A DNA stretch of 64,000 bases from a virus, in IMG/VR virus record IMGVR_UViG_3300025141_015211, positions 18,589-82,588 of that record; one strand, written 5' to 3'. Below the pieces are notes generated by a model. That model was not told the origin of the DNA. It did not search any database and was given only the letters and a program-made list of their open reading frames with translations. Shown here piece after piece: positions 33,483 through 41,931 of this stretch (positions are counted from its first letter, which is position 1; every line of letters begins with the position of its first letter). A program made the position numbers and the translations under genes.

Positions 33483-35120
33483 CTATCCTTGTTGAGCTAG
33501 AACTTTCTTTAAAACATTTTTACCCTTAGACTTTGATTTTAGTTGTGCATCAATAAAATCACGGGCAAATGCATTCATTCCCTCAGTATTCTGTATCCAA
33601 TTTCTAGCTTTTGATCTTGCTTTTTTAAAGTCTTGCATTGACATCACGAGCTCTATTTTTTTAGAATTGGCCTTTGTTTCACCATTTATCATCTTTGTAA
33701 GCGTTCTTTTTGGATCTTCTACACCCATTTCACCAAGTATGTCTTGCTGAATTTTTTCTTCCCAAGCAGACAAAACCTTATTAATAAAAGGTTGATAGAA
33801 AAACATGCCAAAAAATTCTCTAAACTTTTCATTTCCTGTAACTTTTGGGCCCATTCTAGCGTTACTCATAAGATCTCTTGCATCTTGTGCACTAATCTGT
33901 CCTTTTTTATTTAACTCTATAACTTCTTTTCTAAAAGCTCTTGATGCCTTTGATACTATTATTTCCATTGTAGCTTTTAATATTACTTCAGACTGCAAAA
34001 ACATTTTCAATGTTGGCTTAAATGCAAACTGTCTAGCCCCGGCTGCACTTGCAAAACCTTCTTCTTTAGCAATTCTTGTCCAGGTGTCTATAGCGCTTTC
34101 TTTCTCTTCTTTCTTTTCTTCTTCAGGTGTATCGTCTTCAACTTCTTCTTCTTCATCATACTGATATTGGACAGACGGGTCTTCACCTGCAAGCAATGTC
34201 TCAAGTCGTTTAGCGCCTATCATTACCATAAGGCCTGACATTGCTTTGTCTTTTTCTGACATTTTTTCTACTGTAGCATCCAAAAGTTTCTTAAATTCTT
34301 CTGGATTATTTTCTGATTTTTTCAGGATTGCATCAACTTTTGAGCTAGCATTACCTATAGCAATGTCCTCATCCGTAACACTTTCAGGATTTTTTAGAAA
34401 GCCAAGTACATAATCATAAATTTCACTTACAACTTGTGCTCTTTGCTCTTTTGTGAGTCCTGCAAGGGATCGACGAACTGCGTCTTTATTCATTAATTCT
34501 TTTGTAATTGCAGGTGCTTCTGATTTAAACTTCGCAAATCGCACGGGAAATTTATGCAACTCACCATAATGTGCTATGTTTTGTGTGACCTTTTCATAAA
34601 CAAGACTTTCAAAAACTTCGGGACTATGAAAGTAGTCTAAAATTTCGTCTGTAGCTCTAACAACATCATCTTCAATAGAAAGCGGTCGATCATACTCTTC
34701 TTCGCCTATTTCTGGTAGATCTTCATCATCTTCATCATCTTCATTTTCACTAAGTTGACTTGCTTCTTTAAGCTCTTGATTTTCTATGCGTGTGTTATCA
34801 TTCAGATCTAATGTCTTGTCTAATAGTTTGTGTAGCATCCTATAGAAATATTCTATTTGATCATTAGGCACTTCTTTTGCTATTTCACCAGCAGACAGCG
34901 CGAGCTCTTCTAAAGACGCAGGAATAAACTCAGCGTCTTCAACAGGCGGCCTATCAGTTGATAATTGAACTGCAACTTGGGGTGATGCTTCAATTGGTGC
35001 ATTATCATCTTCATCCTTTGCAGGAATTTCTGTCATGTTAGATGAACTGCCAGTTCTGTTCTCTTTAAGTGCTTTATTTATAAATTCTTTAAGTGCCTGC
35101 TTTTTTATAGAAATTTCCAT
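33483..35120 (-). CDS. Leader-bearing acidic virion-like protein (545 aa)
   Basis: The start MEISIKKQALKEF is chosen because GGAGAG lies at the right distance. An ATG 18 bases upstream would place that site inside the gene. ALKEFINKALKE (residues 9-20) is the compact leader ending L-K-E. A very acidic region at about 25-180, with runs of Asp/Glu, precedes a helical, more basic C-terminal half. This charge layout is seen in scaffold or internal head proteins. No enzymatic motif is visible. Confidence 0.65.
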   Translation of the reverse strand: MEISIKKQALKEFINKALKENRTGSSSNMTEIPAKDEDDNAPIEASPQVAVQLSTDRPPVEDAEFIPASLEELALSAGEIAKEVPNDQIEYFYRMLHKLLDKTLDLNDNTRIENQELKEASQLSENEDDEDDEDLPEIGEEEYDRPLSIEDDVVRATDEILDYFHSPEVFESLVYEKVTQNIAHYGELHKFPVRFAKFKSEAPAITKELMNKDAVRRSLAGLTKEQRAQVVSEIYDYVLGFLKNPESVTDEDIAIGNASSKVDAILKKSENNPEEFKKLLDATVEKMSEKDKAMSGLMVMIGAKRLETLLAGEDPSVQYQYDEEEEVEDDTPEEEKKEEKESAIDTWTRIAKEEGFASAAGARQFAFKPTLKMFLQSEVILKATMEIIVSKASRAFRKEVIELNKKGQISAQDARDLMSNARMGPKVTGNEKFREFFGMFFYQPFINKVLSAWEEKIQQDILGEMGVEDPKRTLTKMINGETKANSKKIELVMSMQDFKKARSKARNWIQNTEGMNAFARDFIDAQLKSKSKGKNVLKKVLAQQG

Positions 35121-35161
35121 ACGAGACTCTCCTAACATTAATTATAACAATGGGATTGACT

Positions 35162-35611
35162 TTATCGTGAGTTGGCCGTAGAAATGTGACTATATGCGTA
35201 TGCTGTTAATAAAGACACAGTTATTCCACCTACAACGCCGCCTGCGAACCACCAAGCAGGTTGCGATCCCGTATTTTTCTTTAGCTGATCTGTTAAATCA
35301 TCTATCTGGTTTTGTTTAAGATCTACAACTACTGTGTATTTCTCTAGACATGAATCAAGTCCTGCTTGCTTAAGATCAAGCTGAAATTGATCATATGCTT
35401 TTTGTTTTTCAACTGCTTCACCTATTTTTAATCCACAGGCTGTTTCACTATTCTCTAGCTCAATTGCAATACGAGCAGCTGCACTAGTACTAAATAATGT
35501 ACCTCCGAATGGTGCAGGATCATTCTTTTTTAAAGTTACAATTTGATCATTACCTTGTGCAATAGAAAGAAATGCAGAACACACAGCAACTATTAAAAAT
35601 CTACTCAACAT
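35162..35611 (-). CDS. Exported coiled-coil protein with C-terminal anchor (149 aa)
   Basis: The start MLSRFLIVAV gives a signal peptide ending near IAQG. Another ATG lies 9 bases earlier. The mature part has NDPAPFGGTLFSTSAAARI, a short coiled coil (LKQNQIDDLTDQLKK) and a C-terminal span AGGVVGGITVSLLTAYAY. With the next gene this looks like a candidate spanin-type pair for outer-membrane disruption during lysis, but motif evidence is only layout. Confidence 0.55.
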   Translation of the reverse strand: MLSRFLIVAVCSAFLSIAQGNDQIVTLKKNDPAPFGGTLFSTSAAARIAIELENSETACGLKIGEAVEKQKAYDQFQLDLKQAGLDSCLEKYTVVVDLKQNQIDDLTDQLKKNTGSQPAWWFAGGVVGGITVSLLTAYAYSHISTANSR

Positions 35612-36011
35612 AAATATCAAATCCTGTTAGGCTAGCGAGCTTCTCTGTTATAACATCAGGATCCTCATGATTTTCCTTAATGATCTTTTCTACTTGCTTC
35701 TTTTTCTTAGAGTCAAGTTTCTTTTCTGCTTCAGCATATTTGATCTCAACTTCACGCATTGTCGTCTCCAACGTTACTCTTGCTTTTTCAATCTTTTTAA
35801 CTTCTGCTTGGTGTGCTTTTTCAATTGCATCAACTTCTTTTTTATGTGACTCATTGATTGTCTCTAGAGCTTTCGCCATTGAATGCACCTTAGATCTCGA
35901 CGTAAGATAAACAACTGCTAATACAATAACCCCCAGAACTAGCTTCCAGTACTTTTTAATATACAACCTTGCTTTTTGAAAAAATAGCTTAAATGTTAAA
36001 AGGCTCGTCAT
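35601..36011 (-). CDS. Membrane-anchored coiled-coil protein, spanin-like (136 aa)
   Basis: An N-terminal span (LVLGVIVLAVVYLTS, about 23-38) is followed by a long highly charged coiled coil (about 45-110). This is the topology of inner-membrane spanins: N-in anchor with a periplasmic rod. Its end overlaps the next gene by 11 bases, as i-spanin and o-spanin genes often do. A holin-like protein is encoded just upstream. Confidence 0.55.
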   Translation of the reverse strand: MTSLLTFKLFFQKARLYIKKYWKLVLGVIVLAVVYLTSRSKVHSMAKALETINESHKKEVDAIEKAHQAEVKKIEKARVTLETTMREVEIKYAEAEKKLDSKKKKQVEKIIKENHEDPDVITEKLASLTGFDIYVE

Positions 36012-36015
36012 TCAA

Positions 36016-36219
36016 TTAATCTCTGTTTCCATGTTTCCAGGAAAGTGCAGCATCGATCACACCTTGACTACCAATGTAGACTATTGCAATCATTCCCCAT
36101 GTATCTGATGTTAGATCTGACCATAACATTAATGCTGTTGCAGTTAAAAATACGGTAAATTTTCTTGAAATTACCTTTTCAGTGATTCTATCTAAGTAAC
36201 CTTTTTTCATATTTTTCAT
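36016..36219 (-). CDS. Small membrane protein, holin candidate (67 aa)
   Basis: Two hydrophobic stretches (FTVFLTATALMLWSDL and WGMIAIVYIGSQGVIDAAL) with short charged ends suit a small holin. It lies directly upstream of the spanin-like genes. No endolysin is seen nearby, so the lysis assignment rests on neighbours and topology. Confidence 0.5.
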   Translation of the reverse strand: MKNMKKGYLDRITEKVISRKFTVFLTATALMLWSDLTSDTWGMIAIVYIGSQGVIDAALSWKHGNRD

Positions 36220-36249
36220 CCATTATTAAATTATCAGCAAGTTTTATTC

Positions 36250-36543
36250 TTAGTTTAACAAGTCGTCATCATCAATATCTATAGGGAACATTGATGCATA
36301 ATTGCTTTTTTCTAAGTCATCTAATTGGTCGACTGAGACGCTTGCAGATATAGCATTTTGTTCTAACACACACTGTGCTAAAATTTCAGAAATATTTTCA
36401 AGAATCTTTTGTGTCTCGAAAAGCTCTTTAGACTGATAGGCAAGTTTGATTTCAAGCGCAAATATACTTTTTCTAATTTCTTGTATTTCATGTTTTCTAT
36501 TATTAAGGCCGAAAAAACCCAATAATTTTGAAATAAAGCTCAT
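36250..36543 (-). CDS. Coiled-coil hypothetical protein (97 aa)
   Basis: Start MSFISKLLGFFGLNN is chosen because GGAGAA lies just upstream. A start 27 bases earlier is less likely. An amphipathic start is followed by heptads (EIQEIRKSIFALEIKLAYQ) and an acidic tail ending DDDDLLN. No family is recognised. Confidence 0.55.
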   Translation of the reverse strand: MSFISKLLGFFGLNNRKHEIQEIRKSIFALEIKLAYQSKELFETQKILENISEILAQCVLEQNAISASVSVDQLDDLEKSNYASMFPIDIDDDDLLN

Positions 36544-36544
36544 A

Positions 36545-36829
36545 CTAATTCTCCGACAGTGGGTTTTCACTTTCTATAACAGAAAAGATTGATTCTGCAT
36601 CAGTTTCTGAAAACTTTTTAATTTCTCTATTCTTCTTTTTTAATGCAATGTCTTCCAGCATATCTATCATGTCAGACATATCAGCTGCTATTCTTTGCGA
36701 AAACTCTTCAAACACTTCTTGCATCGACAAACCCAGCTTAAACAAACGTATTCTAAGTTCTGCATGTGTATCTTTTGTCAAAGTAAAGTGTATTGATTTT
36801 TTAATTTTTCGATCTAGAGGTGTAGACAA
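36545..36829 (-). CDS. Ribbon-helix-helix-like protein (94 aa)
   Basis: KKSIHFTLTKDTHAELRIRLFKLGLSMQ fits a ribbon-helix-helix: a short strand (SIHFTL), then two helices with a Gly turn. This is the DNA-binding form of CopG/Arc-type regulators. An acidic helical tail follows. It could be a phage transcription regulator, though the strand lacks strongly basic residues. Confidence 0.55.
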   Translation of the reverse strand: MSTPLDRKIKKSIHFTLTKDTHAELRIRLFKLGLSMQEVFEEFSQRIAADMSDMIDMLEDIALKKKNREIKKFSETDAESIFSVIESENPLSEN

Positions 36830-36903
36830 AGCATATGCTCCTTTAGCATCATCCTCTTTATCGTACAGCGAAACTTTCAGCAGTTTATCTTCAAGATTTT
36901 ATG

Positions 36904-37488
36904 TTATCCACCTGCGGGTGATGCTCCACCCTCAGTGCCACCAAAAGCACCGACTGCAACTGCCCTATCGTTTTCTTCTCGCTCTACACCCAAATTAAAA
37001 TCAAACTGTGTATTAAGAATATCAACCATTCTATCTACATGTGTTTGATCATAGTTGTTTAGCAAAAAGTTTACTGCTCGATTTATTACTGCAGTTGCAG
37101 GATCAAGAAGATCTTCTGTGTTCAGTGCTAGCCTAGCAACTTTTTTTGTAAAAACATCTAAATCTAATTTGGGCTTGAGCTCTTTTTCAGCAGGCTCTTC
37201 TACATCAACATCTTCACTACCGGCAGGATCGTCTGGCTCAGGTTCATCCTCTTCTTGTTCAAAGATAAGTGCTCGTAGAGATTTTACCTCAAAGATAGAT
37301 TCTAATAACTCGTCGTCTTCATCAATGATTGATTCTTTTTCAAACTTCAATATCATAGAATCAATTTGATCATCAACAGAGTCTCTCGAAAGTCTTGAGA
37401 CATTTTGTGCCCTGTCCATGACGAACATGTCTTCTACAGCCTCTCTAATAAAATCTCTTAATATATTTTCTTGAGTTCTGTTACTCAT
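36904..37488 (-). CDS. Acidic virion-like protein with leader-like helix (194 aa)
   Basis: NILRDFIREAVEDM (residues 8-21) resembles the leader helix but lacks the L-x-E end. An acidic disordered middle (about 75-105) and a helical C-terminal half (LNTEDLLDPATAVINRAVNFLL) follow, ending in a Gly-rich tail. A similar acidic-then-helical layout is seen at 31865 and 33483. Structural or scaffold role inferred only. Confidence 0.55.
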   Translation of the reverse strand: MSNRTQENILRDFIREAVEDMFVMDRAQNVSRLSRDSVDDQIDSMILKFEKESIIDEDDELLESIFEVKSLRALIFEQEEDEPEPDDPAGSEDVDVEEPAEKELKPKLDLDVFTKKVARLALNTEDLLDPATAVINRAVNFLLNNYDQTHVDRMVDILNTQFDFNLGVEREENDRAVAVGAFGGTEGGASPAGG

Positions 37489-38189
37489 GTTACATTCCTA
37501 AGTATCTGCCCTATTTTTTCTGCTTTTCTAATTCTAGACTCTATAACTTTCCAATTAAACTGCTTCATCATTGCAACTGTGTATGTTTTGGTATTATTTA
37601 GATAATCTCTATAATATGAATGCTCCCACATATCAAGTACTATGACTGGGAATACACCGATAGGCACATTATCACTATGTAAATCAATTACGCAGTTTTG
37701 ATAACTTTGCAGCCATACATTGTAAACTGTGCATGCCCAACCATTTCGACTTGACAAGCAACATGCCATGAAATCTTTCTGCCAATCATCAAATGTTCCA
37801 AAGTCTCTTGATAAGCGCATGTACGAAAGAGAGTCCATCGCAACTTCACTGTGTAGATCGCTAATATTTGCGAAATAAAGCTCATGCAAATAAGCTGCGT
37901 TAGCATTATAAGTTTCATCAATTTTGAGAGATCTAAATTTTGAATTATTTTTATTGACATCATCTCTGCTGACTGTGTCAAGTTCTGCACTAATTTTATT
38001 AAACTCTGTTACATAACCTTCGTAGAGAGCAATGTGTGCTCTCTTGTTTGAACTGCTTAAGAGTTCAGTAGGAAGATTAAAATTCTTAACTTGAGCAACA
38101 TATGACTCACTCAATTGCGAATCATTACTCTCAAGACCTAATGATTTTTTAATATTTTCTTTTATATCTTTGTTTGTGAACTCACTCAT
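37485..38189 (-). CDS. Fe/Mn superoxide dismutase-like protein (234 aa)
   Basis: Metal ligands of the Fe/Mn SOD family are all in place: H52 in RAHIALYEGYV, H102 in NAAYLHELYFANI, D186 and H190 in LDMWEHSYYRDY. WACTVYNVWLQ replaces the common GSGW-x-W strand. The 40 residues before the SOD fold include DIKENIKKSLGLES and QLSES, like a packaging leader. The start MSEF is used because AAAGG lies 8 bases upstream. Known SODs remove superoxide. It could protect the virion or the infected cell. Confidence 0.8.
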   Translation of the reverse strand: MSEFTNKDIKENIKKSLGLESNDSQLSESYVAQVKNFNLPTELLSSSNKRAHIALYEGYVTEFNKISAELDTVSRDDVNKNNSKFRSLKIDETYNANAAYLHELYFANISDLHSEVAMDSLSYMRLSRDFGTFDDWQKDFMACCLSSRNGWACTVYNVWLQSYQNCVIDLHSDNVPIGVFPVIVLDMWEHSYYRDYLNNTKTYTVAMMKQFNWKVIESRIRKAEKIGQILRNVT

Positions 38190-38190
38190 T

Positions 38191-38478
38191 TTATAGCCTT
38201 TCATACTGTTTGAGATCAGACTTTCTAATTCTAAATTCTTCGCCTGATGGTTTTACTGTTACTAGAACAGGCCCGTCGTCTGATTCTTCTACGCCTGATA
38301 CCGTGTAATTTAATCCTGTTTCTTTGTGTACTATTTTGAAACCAGGTGACACAAGAAGCTTTTTTCTTTTACCTTTTCCTGCATACATCTTTATATTTTC
38401 AATTAAATCATCAATGATCTGAGAGTGTTCCTCTAAAATCATTTCAATGAGTGCTGTTTGTGTAAGAAGCTGTGACAA
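38191..38478 (-). CDS. Small protein with barrel-like C-terminal half (95 aa)
   Basis: A helical N-terminal half (TALIEMILEEHSQIIDDLIENI) precedes a basic linker and a strand-rich part (SPGFKIVHKETGLNYTVSGVEE, PVLVTVKPSGEEFRI, KSDLKQYERL) like the SH3-like group. It is followed with a one-base gap by the SOD gene. Confidence 0.55.
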   Translation of the reverse strand: MSQLLTQTALIEMILEEHSQIIDDLIENIKMYAGKGKRKKLLVSPGFKIVHKETGLNYTVSGVEESDDGPVLVTVKPSGEEFRIRKSDLKQYERL

Positions 38479-38509
38479 AAGAATACCCTACCTTAACTTA
38501 ATTATGTGT

Positions 38510-38926
38510 TTAAAGGTTAAATTTTCTAACCTCTATGCCCGCATCTTTAAGTATTTTAATTCCTGATAAGTCTCTGTACTCTACATCATAGACTACTTTA
38601 TCAATTCCTGAGTTAATCATTGCTTTTGCGCACATCTTGCAAGGACTTAGCGTGACATATAAAATCTTTTTCTTTGGATTGTTATAATCCATTTTTAATA
38701 GGCAGTTAATTTCTGCATGTAACATTCCAGATTCACCTGGCACAGCTGATTCAACTTCATTTGGGCCGCCTGAATAGTTTCCATTATAACCAACAGCTAG
38801 GACCTGTGTGTTGTCATCTGTAACAACAATTGCACCTACTTGAAATCTGGGGTCGTACGAACGTTTTGAAATAGAATGTGCAAATTCCATCCAGACTTCG
38901 GGCCAGTCAGGTCTGGATACTTCCAC
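38510..38926 (-). CDS. dCMP deaminase-like protein (138 aa)
   Basis: The zinc site is H70-A-E72 (LHAEINCLL) and P95-C96-K-M-C99 (SPCKMCAKAMI), with the preceding FQVGAIVV and GYNGNYSGGPNEVE loop typical of dCMP deaminases. It would turn dCMP into dUMP for thymidylate synthesis by ThyX. It overlaps the DHH phosphoesterase gene and is near the thymidine kinase gene, in a nucleotide block. Confidence 0.85.
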   Translation of the reverse strand: MEVSRPDWPEVWMEFAHSISKRSYDPRFQVGAIVVTDDNTQVLAVGYNGNYSGGPNEVESAVPGESGMLHAEINCLLKMDYNNPKKKILYVTLSPCKMCAKAMINSGIDKVVYDVEYRDLSGIKILKDAGIEVRKFNL

Positions 38927-39902
38927 TTGTGACCTCTTTCTGTGTTATTTCTATTGTATCTGTCACGCTTTCAATTGAAACACCGGCCTCTTGAGCCTTT
39001 TTGGCAATATTCTCAAGATCTGCCTTTATTTCTTCTACTACTTCTGGATCTGGTTCAACTTTCTCTTCTTCTAAATCAAATATGTCATCTACGCATAGTT
39101 CACCTGACATTTGAAACCCTGATGCTTTTTTATGTCCGCCGCCGCCAAAATCTTTTGCAATTTCTGATACATCAATTTTATCATGAAAAGATCTCAAACT
39201 TACCTTAATCATCCTGTCATCATGATCATAGTACCAAATTAAAGCAAAGTCACAGTCTGGCGAAAGTCTTGAGCCTATCTCAGATATCCAGTGAGATGAG
39301 TTTACAACTAGGACATCTTTACCCTTATACTTTCTAGAGACAGCTTTTTCACAAACCTTTTTAATGACTGTTTTCGAATATGCAAGTATGTAAGAGCCTC
39401 GTTTTACAGCATCGTCAAAAACTGAATCATCTTCAAATTTTTCAAACTCTTCAAATTCAAAGGGCACCATGTCAAAAGCAGCACTAAATTCTTTTGAATA
39501 GTCAAGCTCCCATTTCCAAAGATCTCGATCTTGAATATATCTAATAAACTTAGGTGGCTCTTTGCCAGGATGAAAAAACTCCCAGGACAATATTGCACCT
39601 GACTTAGTCATATCAAAAAAAGTGTTTGATATGTCGTGAAGCTCGACCATCGCTGATTTGTGATGATCAATTACAAGGAGATTGTCAGCCTCAGCTATCA
39701 TATCTTTTGTAGTTTTATTATCAAAAGAGAAATCTAAGATAACAACATTTTTGCCTTTTATCTTAGGCGGTCTTGTTCCGTGTTTGCATGCATGATATTC
39801 TGCTCTATTACCTAATAATTTCCATGCAGAATAAGCAGAGCCGAAACCATCTGTACAATCTGCATGATATATTACACAGTTTATGGAAGAAGGTTCAAGC
39901 AT
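38907..39902 (-). CDS. DHH/DHHA1-family phosphoesterase (331 aa)
   Basis: Motifs HADCTDGFGSA, VVILDFSF, LLVIDHHKSA and the late DFGGGGHKKASGF define a DHH domain followed by DHHA1. Relatives hydrolyse short RNAs (NrnA/NrnB), pAp or cyclic dinucleotides. The C-terminal 60 residues are an acidic extension without known domain. Its position among nucleotide genes favours nanoRNA or pAp recycling. Removal of an immune signal nucleotide is an alternative worth testing. Confidence 0.85.
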   Translation of the reverse strand: MLEPSSINCVIYHADCTDGFGSAYSAWKLLGNRAEYHACKHGTRPPKIKGKNVVILDFSFDNKTTKDMIAEADNLLVIDHHKSAMVELHDISNTFFDMTKSGAILSWEFFHPGKEPPKFIRYIQDRDLWKWELDYSKEFSAAFDMVPFEFEEFEKFEDDSVFDDAVKRGSYILAYSKTVIKKVCEKAVSRKYKGKDVLVVNSSHWISEIGSRLSPDCDFALIWYYDHDDRMIKVSLRSFHDKIDVSEIAKDFGGGGHKKASGFQMSGELCVDDIFDLEEEKVEPDPEVVEEIKADLENIAKKAQEAGVSIESVTDTIEITQKEVTSGSIQT

Positions 39903-40470
39903 TTTTTACGCTCACTACTACATTTGTTTCATCATGGTGGTGCCAACACCTGGGCTCATACATGTCAGACCCACCCACAGCAATCTCACTTAAGTCTTTA
40001 TTCTTCTTATATGTGTAGTACGCATCCCGCCCGCAGGTAACACAAACCGCAGGACACTTTTTAATTTTTGTTGCCCAAGGCATTAATTTTTCAATTTCTT
40101 CAAATGGTTTCAATGTCGCAGAAAGATCCAAAGAAGAAATGATTATTGTTTTTCCAGACTTAAATAAGTTTATTAGTATGTCTGCAACGCCATCTATCAT
40201 GAATGCTTCATCTATTGCAATAACGTCAACTTGTTCTGGGTAATTATTTATAAACTTCATAATATCATACCCATCTCTAATAACATGGGCATCTATTGAT
40301 CCCCCATTATGTGTAACTATCTTGCTAATTGAGTATCTATCGTCAAGCTTAGGCTTGAAAGCAATAACATTCTTGTTTTGATATCTGTATCTATCAATTG
40401 CGCCTAGAAGATTAGTAGTCTTTGACCCGAACATAGGGCCAGTAAATATAACTAGTTCAGGTGTGTTCAC
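39895..40470 (-). CDS. tdk: Thymidine kinase, type II
   Basis: The P-loop is GPMFGSKTTNLL (residues 11-22), the Walker B-like segment is DVIAIDEAFMI, and the zinc-binding CPAVCVTCGRDAYYTYK follows, with a C-terminal CWHHH. This matches the bacterial/viral type II thymidine kinase. It salvages thymidine to dTMP. It overlaps its neighbours on both sides, within the nucleotide block. Confidence 0.92.
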   Translation of the reverse strand: MNTPELVIFTGPMFGSKTTNLLGAIDRYRYQNKNVIAFKPKLDDRYSISKIVTHNGGSIDAHVIRDGYDIMKFINNYPEQVDVIAIDEAFMIDGVADILINLFKSGKTIIISSLDLSATLKPFEEIEKLMPWATKIKKCPAVCVTCGRDAYYTYKKNKDLSEIAVGGSDMYEPRCWHHHDETNVVVSVKNA

Positions 40471-40918
40471 TAATAACCTCTAATAAATCTTCAATGTCTT
40501 CTGACTCACGCTCATAATCGTCTATAACCCTCACAGGTTTGTCTCCACTATGATTACCTATTTCAATAATTTCACTGTCTTCTAGTGCAATTATACGATA
40601 TGGGCAGTCTGATTGTACAAGCAATGCATCACCTGGCCCTAAGGTTTCTGTTTGTAAGGGATTTGCAACTGGGTCTGAGAATGTACACTCATTTCCAAAT
40701 AAAACCTCTACTTTTCCAATTGTCAAATAAAGAACTTCCGCCTTTAACTTATGAAACTTTAGGCTTGTTCTCTTTCCTTTTGAAACAGTCAAAATCTTTC
40801 CGTGTATACCACCGAATCCTGCCCAGACTTTTTCAGTCCCCCAAGGTTTTGTTATGATTTCATCTTTTCCACGTGTTACCCATGCAGTTTTAAGATGCTT
40901 TTTAGTCCTATACTTCAT
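40457..40918 (-). CDS. Cupin, mannose-6-phosphate isomerase type II-like
   Basis: KPWGTEKVWAG is the usual start of the C-terminal cupin domain of ManC-type enzymes. LKFHKLKAEVLYLTIG supplies a His/Glu site and LGPGDALLVQSDCPYRIIAL the second cupin strand, with IIEIGNH at the end. Only the cupin is present; no nucleotidyltransferase part. It could isomerise a hexose phosphate for nucleotide-sugar synthesis. Confidence 0.75.
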   Translation of the reverse strand: MKYRTKKHLKTAWVTRGKDEIITKPWGTEKVWAGFGGIHGKILTVSKGKRTSLKFHKLKAEVLYLTIGKVEVLFGNECTFSDPVANPLQTETLGPGDALLVQSDCPYRIIALEDSEIIEIGNHSGDKPVRVIDDYERESEDIEDLLEVISEHT

Positions 40919-41912
40919 CTAGGCCCCACCACTCAATAGTGCGGTCAAGCCCATCCCAAAATTTAACAAGCGGCTCATACCCAAGATCTTCTGTTATTTT
41001 AGAAATATCTGCCTGAGTGTGCATAACATCGCCAGGTCGCCAAGGTGCATCAAGCACGACAGCATGATGAAATTTTCCTGTCAAATATTTTAAAATTTCA
41101 GCATTTGATGTTCTGTCTCCACAAGATACATTATAACATTCGCCTAAGAATCTCTTACTTGACTCTGCTGCAAGCATATTGGCATGAACAGCATTGTCAA
41201 TATAACAAAGGTCTCTTGACTGAGAGCCGTCGCCGTCGCTCCTTAGAGGTTGACAGTGTTTAATTGCATGACACCATGCTGACACTGCAGTTGAATATGG
41301 CGAATCTCCATATTGCCCAGGACCAAACACATTAAAGTATCTCAAACATACAATGTCTAAATCGTATAGTTCACCAAAAATCTTTGCCATGTCCTCTATC
41401 GCGCTTTTTTGCCAAGCATAAGGCGATTTTGGCCCTTTTTCACTAGACTCTTTAGTAGGTAATGCAGCTGTTCCACCGTAAACTGATGATGAAGATGCCC
41501 ACACAATTCTATTAACATTGTCACGACAAGCTTCAAAAAGACGAGTTGTTCTTAAAATGTTTACCTCTGTTGTTCTAGCAGGATTCTCTACTGAGTACAA
41601 AACACGTGGGATCGCTGCCTGATGAAAGACTACATCGTACTGTTTATTTTGTATTCGATCAATCACACCATCATGTGTAAAATCACCCTGCAACACAAGT
41701 AATGTATCATTAGTTCTATTATATCCTGAATCATCAAATTGATCCAGTAGATCTAACGGTACAACTCGCATATTGCAGCCTTCAAGCAATTCAAGATGTC
41801 CGTTTGACATATCATCTACTATGTCAACACACCAACCGCTGCTTAAAAGTTTTCGTGAAAGGTTTGACCCTATAAATCCACAGCCGCCTGTGACTAAAGC
41901 TCTCTTGTTCAT
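40908..41912 (-). CDS. NAD-dependent sugar epimerase/dehydratase (334 aa)
   Basis: The Rossmann motif is VTGGCGFIGSNLSRKL. FHQAAIPRV, WASSSSVYGG and the catalytic Y-x-x-x-K (YAWQKSAIE) are all seen, with a final GYEPLVKFWDGLDRTIEWW typical of UDP-hexose 4-epimerases. The UDP-GlcNAc or GalE activity cannot be separated by motif. It overlaps the cupin gene and works in sugar-nucleotide synthesis. Confidence 0.9.
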   Translation of the reverse strand: MNKRALVTGGCGFIGSNLSRKLLSSGWCVDIVDDMSNGHLELLEGCNMRVVPLDLLDQFDDSGYNRTNDTLLVLQGDFTHDGVIDRIQNKQYDVVFHQAAIPRVLYSVENPARTTEVNILRTTRLFEACRDNVNRIVWASSSSVYGGTAALPTKESSEKGPKSPYAWQKSAIEDMAKIFGELYDLDIVCLRYFNVFGPGQYGDSPYSTAVSAWCHAIKHCQPLRSDGDGSQSRDLCYIDNAVHANMLAAESSKRFLGECYNVSCGDRTSNAEILKYLTGKFHHAVVLDAPWRPGDVMHTQADISKITEDLGYEPLVKFWDGLDRTIEWWGLDEV

Positions 41913-41931
41913 TTTTTACTCCTCTTGTATT

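Noticed and set aside
38303-38308. A plus-strand CGTGTAA inside the protein gene at 38191-38478
   Set aside because: No TATAAT-like box lies 16-18 bases downstream; such single boxes also occur in other genes and are expected by chance.
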